In this document: positions 1 to 6,806 of the stretch, one piece after another
Layout: every line of letters starts with the position of its first letter
How positions within the stretch are numbered: position 1 is the first letter of the stretch
DNA from: Sinorhizobium sp. 6-70
Lineage (GTDB): Bacteria > Pseudomonadota > Alphaproteobacteria > Rhizobiales > Rhizobiaceae
Assembly (NCBI RefSeq): GCF_030124375.1
Contig: NZ_JASKLS010000009.1
Location: forward strand, 34,642 to 98,641
Length of the DNA: 64,000 bases
Reading direction: 5' to 3'
Position numbers and translations under genes: made by a program
Notes under the pieces: generated by a model
What the model was told of the DNA's origin: nothing
The model's input: the letters and a program-made list of their open reading frames with translations, nothing else
The model's database searches: none

Positions 1-864
1 TCCTCTCAGCTCTCCACCCCTGACGCTTCTGGGTTGGAGTTCGGCCGAAGCGCCGACGGCATGGCTGTCGCGCGTGTCGGCGATCTCGTCTTCGCCATGG
101 TTCCGGCCCGTGATGGCCGATATTTCCTCGCTAGCGCCTGGCGCGTGTCACGCTCCCTTGCCGGGCTGAAACGCGATGATTTCTATGCCCATCATGGCTC
201 TATCGATGGCGAAGCGGCTTTCCGGGACCGCATGACCGAACAGGCTGAACACCGGCGGGAACTTGGCACACTTGGGCGCCAGACGGTCCGATTGAACTGC
301 AGCACGCCGTGGGGCTCTTCGCAGGGCGCCACCGTCTACGCCGACGGGATTGTCTCCCACACGACGGCGGGTCATGGCGGCTTCAAGCTTTCCGCCGCGC
401 GCAATGCCAAGGTGCATCCAATGCTCAGGGCAGACAGCGGTTGGTACGAGGAAGATGCCGCATGGGCAATCGTTGCCCTGACCTTTCGGCATCTGTTCAC
501 GACCTACGAGCGGAAGTGCGCCGACAACACGATCCGTGACAGCTGGCCGGAAGCCTGGGAAATGATCTCCGATAGGTCACTCGCACCCGGCGAATCTTAC
601 GAGAAGGATCGCCGAGTGTTCGCACAGGAGCATGCCGGGGACTGGATCGTCACCGCTGCGCTGCGTTCGGACCATCGCCCTGGCATGACCGAGGTGATCG
701 CCACGATCGGCGGCAACCGCAGCGAGCGAGCGGAAGCGCGCCGCTTTCTGGTGCCGAGTGACGATTATGCGGTTGGCCGGTTCGGCTTCGTCATCGATGA
801 GGCGAAGCATGCCTCCTATGACGGTCCTTCCAGCTTCGCCTGTTGGCGTGGGAGGGCGGCGTGA
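1..864 (+). CDS. DUF7007 domain plasmid protein (5' end open)
   Basis: The reading frame is open to base 1, so the start may lie outside the window; in-frame candidates are TTG at 34 and ATG at 61. An N-terminal part (VGDLVFAMVPARDGRYFLAS) is followed by the region I associate with DUF7007, a domain of rhizobial plasmid proteins: TPWGSSQGATVYADGIVSHT, then a Trp/Tyr-rich stretch around GWYEEDAAWAIVALTF, and a C-terminal RFGFVID. The function of the family is unknown. It has no signal peptide or membrane segment. Its stop at 862-864 abuts the ATG of the next, broken, reading frame. It heads the cluster of small accessory genes that commonly lies beside tra regions of repABC plasmids. The family assignment is from memory of the motif and the role is not inferred. 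Confidence 0.75.
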   Translation, partial: SSQLSTPDASGLEFGRSADGMAVARVGDLVFAMVPARDGRYFLASAWRVSRSLAGLKRDDFYAHHGSIDGEAAFRDRMTEQAEHRRELGTLGRQTVRLNCSTPWGSSQGATVYADGIVSHTTAGHGGFKLSAARNAKVHPMLRADSGWYEEDAAWAIVALTFRHLFTTYERKCADNTIRDSWPEAWEMISDRSLAPGESYEKDRRVFAQEHAGDWIVTAALRSDHRPGMTEVIATIGGNRSERAEARRFLVPSDDYAVGRFGFVIDEAKHASYDGPSSFACWRGRAA

Positions 865-1124
865 TGTCCAATTCCGAAGGCCGCCAGCTCACCCGCATGG
901 ATGCGGCGTTTCGAAAGCTAACCAGTTCCGGCGCGTCTGGGAGGCCTGGGGCCATGAGCTCCATCGGAGACTTAGCGGACAGTCGGTATCGGCGCATCGA
1001 AGGCCTAGTGAACCGCATCCTGGCGGCAGTTCCATCACGTCGAAGGCGAAGACTACCTCAACGCCGGTGTGACGGAACTCAGGCGATTTATAGCTCAGCG
1101 AAGCACAGCCGGATGCCAGGCTAA
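864..1124 (+). pseudogene. Frameshifted remnant of a plasmid accessory gene
   Basis: An ATG at 864 directly follows the previous stop. Protein-like sequence then appears in three successive frames. Frame 3 gives GRQLTRMDAAFRK. Frame 2 gives NQFRRVWEAWGHELHRRL at about 920-973. Frame 1 gives FHHVEGEDYLNAGVTELRRF at about 1030-1095. Each piece has a normal amino-acid composition, but no single frame joins them. I read this as one small gene broken by at least two indels. The product is not recognised. The alternative is three unrelated short ORFs, or sequencing errors. Confidence 0.45.
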
Positions 1125-1640
1125 AGGCGCGCAGCCCGTCGTGCTCGCGAAACACTGCCGTCTCAGACGGCCGAACAGGAAGCGACGCTTCAGGTGCATG
1201 CCGTCAGGTATGGGCGCGCTGGAAACCGCAGCAACGCCTGAATCGGCGGGCCGCCCCACGATGACGGCCTTTTAGGGGTCTGCAACTCGCACGGTCCTAT
1301 CTGGCTACAATCCTGGCGGTTGCCCAAGCCAGCCAAGCCAGGCGCGGAGCGTGAGCGGGCCGGAATGCGGAGACAGGCGGCAATGCCTGTTGTCCATTCA
1401 AGCTCTCCATTCTCTTCCCGCGCCGGTTCGCCCTTCGGTTTTTGCTGCGGTCTGAACCGGCAGTCGTCCGCTTCAAGGCCGCTCGCGCGCCGCCGTGCGG
1501 CCGGACCCCACCGCCCTTCACGCAGCAGGCTCGCGTACTTTGGCGAGGGCAGGCTGCCCTCTGCACGCAAACCGGCTCCGCTCGTCCTGGTGTGGCCGGA
1601 CCCTGAAGCGCCCGTCTTCCGCCGGTTCTGGGTGACCGCA
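1125..1640. other. Gene-free stretch before the 1703 gene
   Basis: No convincing gene is seen. A plus-strand ORF (1320-1661) and long minus-strand ORFs exist, but their Arg/Pro/Ser-rich translations look like GC-rich chance ORFs and have no ribosome-binding site. The end of the stretch leads into the structured leader described next. Confidence 0.4.
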
Positions 1641-1678
1641 CCGAAGGGCAAGCCGGCATGAGGCCGGAGCCGCTTCGG
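1641..1678 (+). promoter_or_regulatory. Nested hairpin leader upstream of the 1703 gene
   Basis: An outer stem (ccgaag at 1641-1646 with cttcgg at 1673-1678) encloses an inner stem (ccggc at 1653-1657 with gccgg at 1663-1667, loop atgag). It ends 24 nt before the ATG, just before the aaagga ribosome-binding site. The position matches the hairpins before the ardC and DUF736 genes. The role is inferred only from this repetition. Confidence 0.4.
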
Positions 1679-1702
1679 ACAACCTCGAAAGGAAACGCGA
1701 CC

Positions 1703-2290
1703 ATGGCCAAGCCTGCTACCTCCTCTCGCCAATCCGCGCGTGCCGTGCAACTGCGCAAGGGCGCCACCATCGAGATGGTCCGGCTGACCTGCCCCGACGC
1801 CGCCCAGGCTCTAAAGATCGCCGAGAGTTTTGGAACCGCCGTCATCGACAGTGACGGCATCCGGCAACTGCACGAACGCCTCGTCATCGAGACCGCCGAT
1901 GCGCTTGGCGAGGGACTTGGTGAGAAAGCCATGCAGATCCACCTGCAGCGGATCGTCGGCGCCTTCATCGGCTCCGCCCACGGCGCCGGCCAGTTCTACA
2001 GCCGCGCCGTCACCGAGGCGCGCGACGCCACGGCCAAGGCCGCCAACGATGCCCGCGACGAGGACCTCGACGGTCCCGTCGGCTATGATAGCGCCGCCCA
2101 GCGCAAGCGCGAATTCGCCGCAGACATGGGCGTGCAGGCCCATTCCCTCAGAATGGCGGCCGAAGGCGCCGTCACCGCCTATGCCCAGGTGATCGGCGAG
2201 ACCTGGAAGCCCTTCGAGCGGCCGGTCGAACAGCCGGGCAATTCGCTCAACCGCAAGGCCGCCGAAGCGCAGATGTCGGCCTTCGACTAG
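1703..2290 (+). CDS. Conserved plasmid hypothetical protein, 195 aa
   Basis: ATG at 1703 is chosen because aaagga lies about 10 nt upstream; the frame is open further upstream to 1658 but that part lacks a ribosome-binding site. The protein is Ala-rich and largely helical. It begins MAKPATSSRQSARAVQLRKG and contains a central region around HLQRIVGAFIGSAHGAGQFY followed by a charged helical stretch. No signal peptide, membrane segment or catalytic motif is seen. I do not recognise a named family. It stands alone between a hairpin leader and a clear rho-independent terminator, so it is probably a monocistronic gene. Context with ardC and DUF736 genes suggests a plasmid-establishment or maintenance role, which is inference only. 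Confidence 0.75.
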   Translation: MAKPATSSRQSARAVQLRKGATIEMVRLTCPDAAQALKIAESFGTAVIDSDGIRQLHERLVIETADALGEGLGEKAMQIHLQRIVGAFIGSAHGAGQFYSRAVTEARDATAKAANDARDEDLDGPVGYDSAAQRKREFAADMGVQAHSLRMAAEGAVTAYAQVIGETWKPFERPVEQPGNSLNRKAAEAQMSAFD

Positions 2291-2299
2291 GTTCCTCCG

Positions 2300-2320
2300 G
2301 CGGGCTCCGGCCCGCTTTTT
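2300..2320 (+). terminator. Rho-independent terminator
   Basis: Stem gcgggc (2300-2305) and gcccgc (2310-2315) with loop tccg is followed by five T. It lies 10 nt after the stop of the 1703 gene. Confidence 0.85.
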
Positions 2321-2539
2321 AGATGAACGCGAGAACGGCCGGTTCCATGGCAGAGCCGGCCTGTTTGCGTATCGCCTTCGCGGCGAACGGGAAAACGATG
2401 GCGCGCCGGCGCGACCCGTCCCGTTCGTCGGACCTGCAGGAGTCGCCGGCAGATGCAACGGCTGCGCCGTCCTCCACTCCGTTACGGCCGTTCCGGTGCA
2501 TCCGCCGACTGGCCGCCTCCTGCTTCATCCCTCCGCAAC

Positions 2540-2560
2540 GGGCCGCGACGGGCGCGGCCC
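2540..2560 (+). promoter_or_regulatory. GC hairpin in the ardC leader
   Basis: Perfect 8-bp stem gggccgcg (2540-2547) and cgcggccc (2553-2560), loop acggg. It ends 18 nt before the ardC ATG, just before the ribosome-binding site acggagg. The same stem (one bp shorter, loop atggg) occurs before the DUF736 gene at 4089-4107. Confidence 0.6.
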
Positions 2561-2578
2561 CAAAACGGAGGCTTAAAC

Positions 2579-3502
2579 ATGGGCAATAAAGAGAAACAGC
2601 GGGTCGATCTTTACAACCGCATCACCGACAGAATCGTCGAGGACCTGACGAAGGGGGTGCGACCTTGGATGAAGCCATGGAACGCCGCGAACACGACGGG
2701 CCGCATCACCCGGCCATTGCGTTATAACGATCAGCCGTATTCGGGCGTCAACGTGCTGCTTCTCTGGTCGGAAGGCATGGCACGGGGGTATACGTCATCC
2801 AAGTGGATGACGTTTAAGCAGGCGCTCGAACTGGGAGCGGCCGTCCGCAAGGAAGAGAGGGGCGCGACGGTTGTCTTTGCCAGCCGGTTGACCAAATCCG
2901 AAACCGACGGAAATGACGGCGAGGTCGAGCGGGAGATCCCTTTCCTGAAGGCGTACAGCGTGTTCAACGTTGACCAAATCGACGGTCTTCCCGCGCAATA
3001 TCATCAGCGGCCGGCGCCGGTGCTGGATCCGGTCGAGCGCCTCGAGCACGCAGATCGCTTCTTCCGTAACACTGGCGCGGTGATCCGCCATGGCGGAAAC
3101 CAGGCCTTCTTTGCGCCTGCTGCCGATCTCATTCAGATGCCGGTGTTCGAGAGCTTCAAGGACGCGGCAAGCTACTATGCGACTTTGAGCCATGAGGCCA
3201 CGCATTGGACGGCGCCGGCGCATCGCATAGGCCGTGATCTGAGCCGCTATGCCAAGGACAAGACGGAGCGGGCGCGAGAGGAGTTGATCGCCGAACTCGG
3301 CAGCTGCTTCCTGTGCGCCGATCTTGGCATTGCTCCGGAACTCGAACCGCGTCCCGATCACGCCTCTTACCTTGGCTCCTGGCTCAAGGTCCTGTCAGAC
3401 GACAGAAAGGCGATTTTCCAGGCGGCTGCCCATGCGCAACGGGCCGTGAGCTTCCTGCATGCCCTACAGCCCGAACGCGCCGACGACCGGCTTGCCGCGT
3501 AA
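2579..3502 (+). CDS. ardC: ArdC-type antirestriction protein with zincin domain
   Basis: The 307-aa protein has the two-part ArdC layout. The N-terminal domain begins RVDLYNRITDRIVEDL and contains GVRPWMKPWN, typical of the ssDNA-binding part. The C-terminal zincin-like metallopeptidase domain carries the HEXXH zinc motif as HEATH (in LSHEATHWTAP, about residue 205) and a downstream Glu-rich helix EELIAELGSCFL that supplies the third ligand. ArdC proteins protect incoming single-stranded plasmid DNA from host restriction during conjugation, which fits a conjugative plasmid. The start is ATG 2579 with ribosome-binding site acggagg at 2565-2571; the longer upstream frame is the structured leader. 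Length is normal for the family. The assignment is firm; its activity here is inferred. Confidence 0.93.
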   Translation: MGNKEKQRVDLYNRITDRIVEDLTKGVRPWMKPWNAANTTGRITRPLRYNDQPYSGVNVLLLWSEGMARGYTSSKWMTFKQALELGAAVRKEERGATVVFASRLTKSETDGNDGEVEREIPFLKAYSVFNVDQIDGLPAQYHQRPAPVLDPVERLEHADRFFRNTGAVIRHGGNQAFFAPAADLIQMPVFESFKDAASYYATLSHEATHWTAPAHRIGRDLSRYAKDKTERAREELIAELGSCFLCADLGIAPELEPRPDHASYLGSWLKVLSDDRKAIFQAAAHAQRAVSFLHALQPERADDRLAA

Positions 3503-3601
3503 GGCTGTTCAGCGTCGGTCGTTGTCTTCGTCAGCGCCCGACGACTCTGTCGGCTTTCTCACGGTGAGCGCGTTGGGATCAGCTGTGAGGTCCAGTTTGC
3601 C

Positions 3602-3685
3602 CTAGATCGAGATCTTCCGGTCGGCTGGTTTGAGCTTCCGGGACGGCTTGATTTTAACGATAAACGGCTTTGTCCGCCGACACAT
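3602..3685 (-). CDS. Possible 27-aa small protein
   Basis: On the minus strand an ATG (3685) follows ggagg at good spacing and opens a 27-codon frame, MCRRTKPFIVKIKPSRKLKP onward, very rich in Lys/Arg and ending at TAG 3602. The composition and the ribosome-binding site look like the start of a small basic rhizobial plasmid protein, but the frame is short and may be the truncated end of a longer gene. The product is unrecognised. Confidence 0.3.
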   Translation of the reverse strand: MCRRTKPFIVKIKPSRKLKPADRKISI

Positions 3686-4088
3686 AGTTCCTCCAGGCGA
3701 CGAATCGCAGGCACGACGATAGCGCGATGAATGGAGAGAGCGAAACGCCGTGTGCTCAGCTGTTCTAGGACGCCTTCTTTTTTGACATTTGGTCAGGGCA
3801 GCGGACCGACGTCGCGAACTTTCGGCGCGAGAGCCTCCAACGGCGGCCATCGCCAGTTTTCCTTTGACCACTGCCAGGCCACGTCCTTCGCGGGCTCGAT
3901 GAGGCGTGTCTGATCGAAGACCGGCTTCGCCTCGACCGGTTTCCCGCAACGGCCCCCGAAACTTTCTTCCCCTGAGCGCCGTGCGCTCATTCCTCGCGGA
4001 ACAACAAAGTTTCTCCTGGCCGCCCTCCATTTCATTCCGGCCCTTCGGGTGCGGTCCGATCGTCCCCGATCCTTGCGACAGCCATCGA
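3686..4088. other. Stretch without a convincing gene
   Basis: About 400 bp before the DUF736 leader. A minus-strand frame (3793-4035) has a plausible tail (AWQWSKENWRWPPLEALAPK) but no ribosome-binding site and an Arg-rich start. I cannot decide whether it is a remnant of a gene or leader sequence. Confidence 0.3.
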
Positions 4089-4107
4089 GGCCGCGATGGG
4101 CGCGGCC
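4089..4107 (+). promoter_or_regulatory. GC hairpin in the DUF736 leader
   Basis: Perfect 7-bp stem ggccgcg (4089-4095) and cgcggcc (4101-4107), loop atggg, ending 24 nt before the ATG. It is nearly identical to the hairpin before ardC. Confidence 0.6.
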
Positions 4108-4131
4108 CGAAACAGCGAAAGGAATACGACA

Positions 4132-4440
4132 ATGGCAACCATCGGCACCTTCACCACCTCCGAAGCCGGCTTCAACGGCTCAATCCGCACGCTCGCCCTC
4201 AACGTCAAGGCCCGCATCGCCCGCATCGACAACCCTTCCGACAAGGGCCCGCACTTCCGCATCTACGCCGGCAATGTCGAGCTCGGTGCGGCCTGGCAGA
4301 AGCGCTCCGAGCAGGACCGCGACTACCTCTCAGTCAAGCTCGACGACCCGAGCTTCCCCGCTCCGATCTACGCAACGCTCACCGAGGTCGAGGGCGAGGA
4401 CGGCTACCAGCTGATCTGGTCCCGCCCCAACCGGGATTGA
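4132..4440 (+). CDS. DUF736 family protein
   Basis: This 102-aa protein starts MATIGTFTTSEAGFNGSIRT and continues with FRIYAGNVELGAAWQK and a C-terminal GYQLIWSRPN, the standard DUF736 pattern. The family is small, cytoplasmic, very common on alphaproteobacterial plasmids and integrative elements, and of unknown biochemical function. The start ATG 4132 has a gaaagga ribosome-binding site and follows the leader hairpin. A strong GC stem follows the stop and a second terminator-like structure lies just beyond. The length is typical and the gene appears intact. Confidence 0.92.
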   Translation: MATIGTFTTSEAGFNGSIRTLALNVKARIARIDNPSDKGPHFRIYAGNVELGAAWQKRSEQDRDYLSVKLDDPSFPAPIYATLTEVEGEDGYQLIWSRPNRD

Positions 4441-4450
4441 GACCCGAACA

Positions 4451-4473
4451 GGCCCCGCCGCCCAGGCGGGGCC
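4451..4473 (+). terminator. GC stem-loop after DUF736
   Basis: Perfect 9-bp stem ggccccgcc (4451-4459) and ggcggggcc (4465-4473) with a 5-nt loop, starting 11 nt after the DUF736 stop. No T-run follows, so it may work together with the next structure. Confidence 0.55.
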
Positions 4474-4490
4474 AACTAGCCGCAAAAGGC

Positions 4491-4529
4491 AAGCCGGCAG
4501 CAGGCATCGAGCCTGTCGCCGGGCTTTTT
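4491..4529 (+). terminator. Rho-independent terminator with T-run
   Basis: Outer arms aagccggc (4491 on) and gccgggctt enclose an inner stem caggc/gcctg. The outer stem has one bulged G and runs directly into TTTTT. Confidence 0.6.
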
Positions 4530-4762
4530 CGGCGAGATCCGGAACCGGAGAATGTCTGCTCAGATGAGACTATTGTGCCGGGAGGAAATGCTGGCCTCAA
4601 GGACGAGCGGTTCCCCCAATTTCGCCTCCGCTCCGGTCTCCTCCGCTTCGACAAAATCGGCACCCCCTCTCGCCGGCTCTGCCGGTCGCTTCCGCGCTCC
4701 CTGATCCCGTCATGTCCTCCCGCCGTCGGCTGCCATCTTTCTCAAACGTCAAGGAGATGATG

Positions 4763-4927
4763 ATGACGATCGAACAGCACATCGAAGAGCTGCGCCGCGA
4801 ACTGAAGACTGTTTGCGATCCCACCGAGCGTCGGCAGATCGAGGCCGAGCTCCAACTCGCCCAGGCCGAACTGATCGTGACGCTTGCCGAACAGGCGGGC
4901 GGGATCGAGGCCGAGCCGCCTTTCTGA
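4763..4927 (+). CDS. Small conserved plasmid protein, 54 aa
   Basis: Three ATG codons in a row (4757, 4760, 4763) follow aaggag at 4751-4756. ATG 4763 has the best spacing (6 nt) and is chosen. The product is a short acidic helix-rich protein: MTIEQHIEELRRELKTV, then RQIEAELQLAQAELIVTLAE, ending EAEPPF. A short coiled coil is likely. It resembles small proteins found beside DUF736 genes on rhizobial plasmids, but no function is known to me. It appears to be a monocistronic gene after the terminator at 4491-4529. Confidence 0.65.
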   Translation: MTIEQHIEELRRELKTVCDPTERRQIEAELQLAQAELIVTLAEQAGGIEAEPPF

Positions 4928-5176
4928 GGCGGCATGTCGCCAACACGCGCCCGTTCTCCCCTCGACTGGCCGTCATCTGCATCGGGGATGTCGCAGCCTG
5001 TTCGTCACGACGCAACCTGCCGCCGCCTGAAATTTTCCCGCCGTTTGAACGGCTCCTCTCGCTCCAAAATTCCGTCGCCCGCAGGTCCTCCGCCCCTTCC
5101 GGCCATGAAGGTGCGTCCCTCATTTCCGTTCCGACAACTATCCTCGCGACGACCGCAATTCGAAGGGAGATTCGCT

Positions 5177-5342
5177 ATGCGACAGCTCGCTCAATTGCTC
5201 GGCAACCGGGCATCGGCCCCGCGCCGTCCGCCGAGTGCTCCGTCATTTCTTCCGCAAGCGAAAGCTCGCGATCAAGATCCGATTCTTCGTGAAGATCGAG
5301 GTGTCATTCGAAACCGACTGGACCAGCGCCAATGAGGCGTGA
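5177..5342 (+). pseudogene. Frameshifted small plasmid gene
   Basis: ATG 5177 has a gaaggga ribosome-binding site and opens MRQLAQLLGNRASAPR. Convincing protein sequence then continues in a different frame as RVLRHFFRKRKLAIKIRFFV and KIEVSFETDW, ending at TGA 5340-5342. In the starting frame the remainder (PSFLPQAKARDQDPIL) looks random. A single indel near 5215-5230 would join the two into a basic protein of about 55 aa. This is either a recent frameshift or a sequence error; the product is unrecognised. Confidence 0.45.
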
Positions 5343-5363
5343 GACCGCTTCGGCGGGCCCCTT

Positions 5364-5621
5364 TTATGTGGTCACGAACGCCGGCGGACGATAGCCGCGC
5401 TTTCGTTTCTGTCTGAGTAGATCGAGAAACAGCTGCACCGCATCTTCTTCCCGGTCGAAATGATGGATCATTTGCTGACCCGAGGCACCGATGCGCCCCC
5501 ACCGCCGCGTTAAACAGGCATCGCCGAACAAAGTCGGCTCAATCGACATGGCATAATAACGGGCCATGTTCTTCGAGTCGTCCGTTCGTTCGACGTAGAG
5601 CTGATAGGGCTGAGCGATCAT
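5364..5621 (-). CDS. WGR domain protein
   Basis: The 85-aa minus-strand product has the WGR signature near its middle (LTRRWGRIGASGQQ) and a C-terminal AVQLFLDLLRQKRKRGY, covering an almost complete single WGR domain. WGR domains bind nucleic acid ends in PARPs and polyA polymerases; stand-alone rhizobial WGR proteins have no established role but are probably DNA-binding. ATG 5621 (MIAQPYQLYVE) is preferred because the domain starts there; a GTG at 5663 would add 14 unlikely residues. It converges with the frameshifted gene ending at 5342. The family call is strong and the cellular role unknown. Confidence 0.85.
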   Translation of the reverse strand: MIAQPYQLYVERTDDSKNMARYYAMSIEPTLFGDACLTRRWGRIGASGQQMIHHFDREEDAVQLFLDLLRQKRKRGYRPPAFVTT

Positions 5622-5663
5622 ACCGACAGAATCGGAGATTTTCCCGTCAGCGTCCAATGACAC

Positions 5664-6035
5664 TTATGAATCGGTCGCCAGTGATCGATTCACAACGGTG
5701 ATATGTTGGTGCCGGAACAGTGGCGCCTGGATCAAGTTCTGGCCGTCATCTGTCTGGCCGGTCGTGAAGTTCCTTCCCATGACTCCCGTTGCAGAATCGC
5801 CTAGCTTTTCGCCAAGTGCCAGCAGATGCAGCGCATCATCAAGAGAGTCGACCTGATCGTGAGCCGAGCCGTTCCCGGCTCGGCCTCAGAGACGTTCGCC
5901 AGGCCTGATGTGAGACTTTTACCAAATACTCTGCTCGGTAACGATTCCCGACCGATGTCGGCCGCCTCCTTGCGACACGGAGGCGACCCTGTTTGGTTTT
6001 TGGTAAAGCCGTGCCGTTTCCCTCACCGGCGCAGA
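5664..6035. other. Intergenic region with a perfect hairpin
   Basis: No gene is seen between the WGR gene and the HU gene. It contains a perfect 9-bp hairpin, gccgagccg (5863-5871) and cggctcggc (5876-5884), loop ttcc. A weaker stem gcctcc/ggaggc lies at 5964-5984. Neither has a T-run; either could end transcription from the HU gene. Confidence 0.4.
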
Positions 6036-6314
6036 TTACTTGTTCATCGCGTCCTTGAGCGCCTTTGCCGGCTGAAATGTCAACTTCTTCGCGGCAGCCA
6101 CCTTGATCGTCGCGCCGGTTGCGGGATTACGCGCATCGCGCTCCGGCGTTTCCTTGACCTTGAACTTCCCAAACTGGGGGATTGAAGTCTCGGCGCCCGA
6201 CGTTGCTGCAGCAGCAACCGCCGCGAAAACAGCCTCGACTATGGTCTTGCTCTGCGACTTCGTCAGACCGTAGTCGGTGGCGATCTTGTCGGCGATTTCA
6301 TTGGTGGTGGTCAT
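6036..6314 (-). CDS. HU family DNA-binding protein
   Basis: This 92-aa protein has the HU/IHF fold pattern. An N-terminal helical pair (EIADKIATDYGLTKSQSK, VEAVFAAVAAA) is followed by IPQFGKFKVKETPERDARNP with the β-arm motif RNPATGATIKV, and it ends LTFQPAKALKDAMNK. HU proteins bend DNA and could act at oriT, in replication or in gene silencing. The start at 6314 (MTTTNEIADK) has a gaggg ribosome-binding site; the upstream in-frame extension to 6431 is rejected as non-homologous. The length matches the family. It is transcribed toward the WGR gene and away from the 6572 gene. A plasmid-borne HU paralogue is common in rhizobia. Confidence 0.93.
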   Translation of the reverse strand: MTTTNEIADKIATDYGLTKSQSKTIVEAVFAAVAAAATSGAETSIPQFGKFKVKETPERDARNPATGATIKVAAAKKLTFQPAKALKDAMNK

Positions 6315-6571
6315 GATTGAGCCCTCGTTATGTCCGCGTAAACTTTTCCACCGGATCCGTCCATTGTCACGGCTCGGCGGGGGCGCGATCCGCACAATCG
6401 TATTCATTTTCCACAGCTTGCTGACCGGCAACGGTTTTTCCGGCAGCTGTCGCTACCCCACACGCGTTTCGGGACTTCCTTGAAGCAGCGGCACGAGGCG
6501 TGCGGCGAGGCTCACGCACTGGTATTTATCCCCGCAAGCATGTATGGCGCGTGAAAGACATTCGAAGGTTC

Positions 6572-6802
6572 ATGATGGAAGAGACGGTCCAAATCGGAAG
6601 CCGTGGCGACTTTGGTCTCTGGGCGATTGAAGTTGCCAAGCAAATTGTCGGCGAGCAAGGCTTCGACCTTGCCAAGGCGGCGCGTGACGGCACGGAGGAT
6701 GATGTCCGTGCTGCCGGCAACGCTTTGGGTCAGGCGATCACAAATGCGTTGCTCGAAGTCTATGATGGCCTGCTGCAGGAAGCTCCCGCGGACGCGACTT
6801 AA
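6572..6802 (+). CDS. Hypothetical protein, 76 aa
   Basis: The start is ATG 6572 (or 6575) after cgaagg. The protein is acidic: MMEETVQIGSRGDFGLWAIE, then KQIVGEQGFDLAKAARDGTE and a helical end. No motif, signal or membrane segment is recognised. It converges with traG, the two stops lying only 4 bp apart. Composition and ribosome-binding site support a real gene. Confidence 0.55.
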   Translation: MMEETVQIGSRGDFGLWAIEVAKQIVGEQGFDLAKAARDGTEDDVRAAGNALGQAITNALLEVYDGLLQEAPADAT

Positions 6803-6806
6803 GACT

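Noticed and set aside
1297..1968. Minus-strand frames of 186 and 223 codons
   Set aside because: Antisense to the 1703 gene and its leader, Arg/Ala/Ser-rich, no ribosome-binding site.
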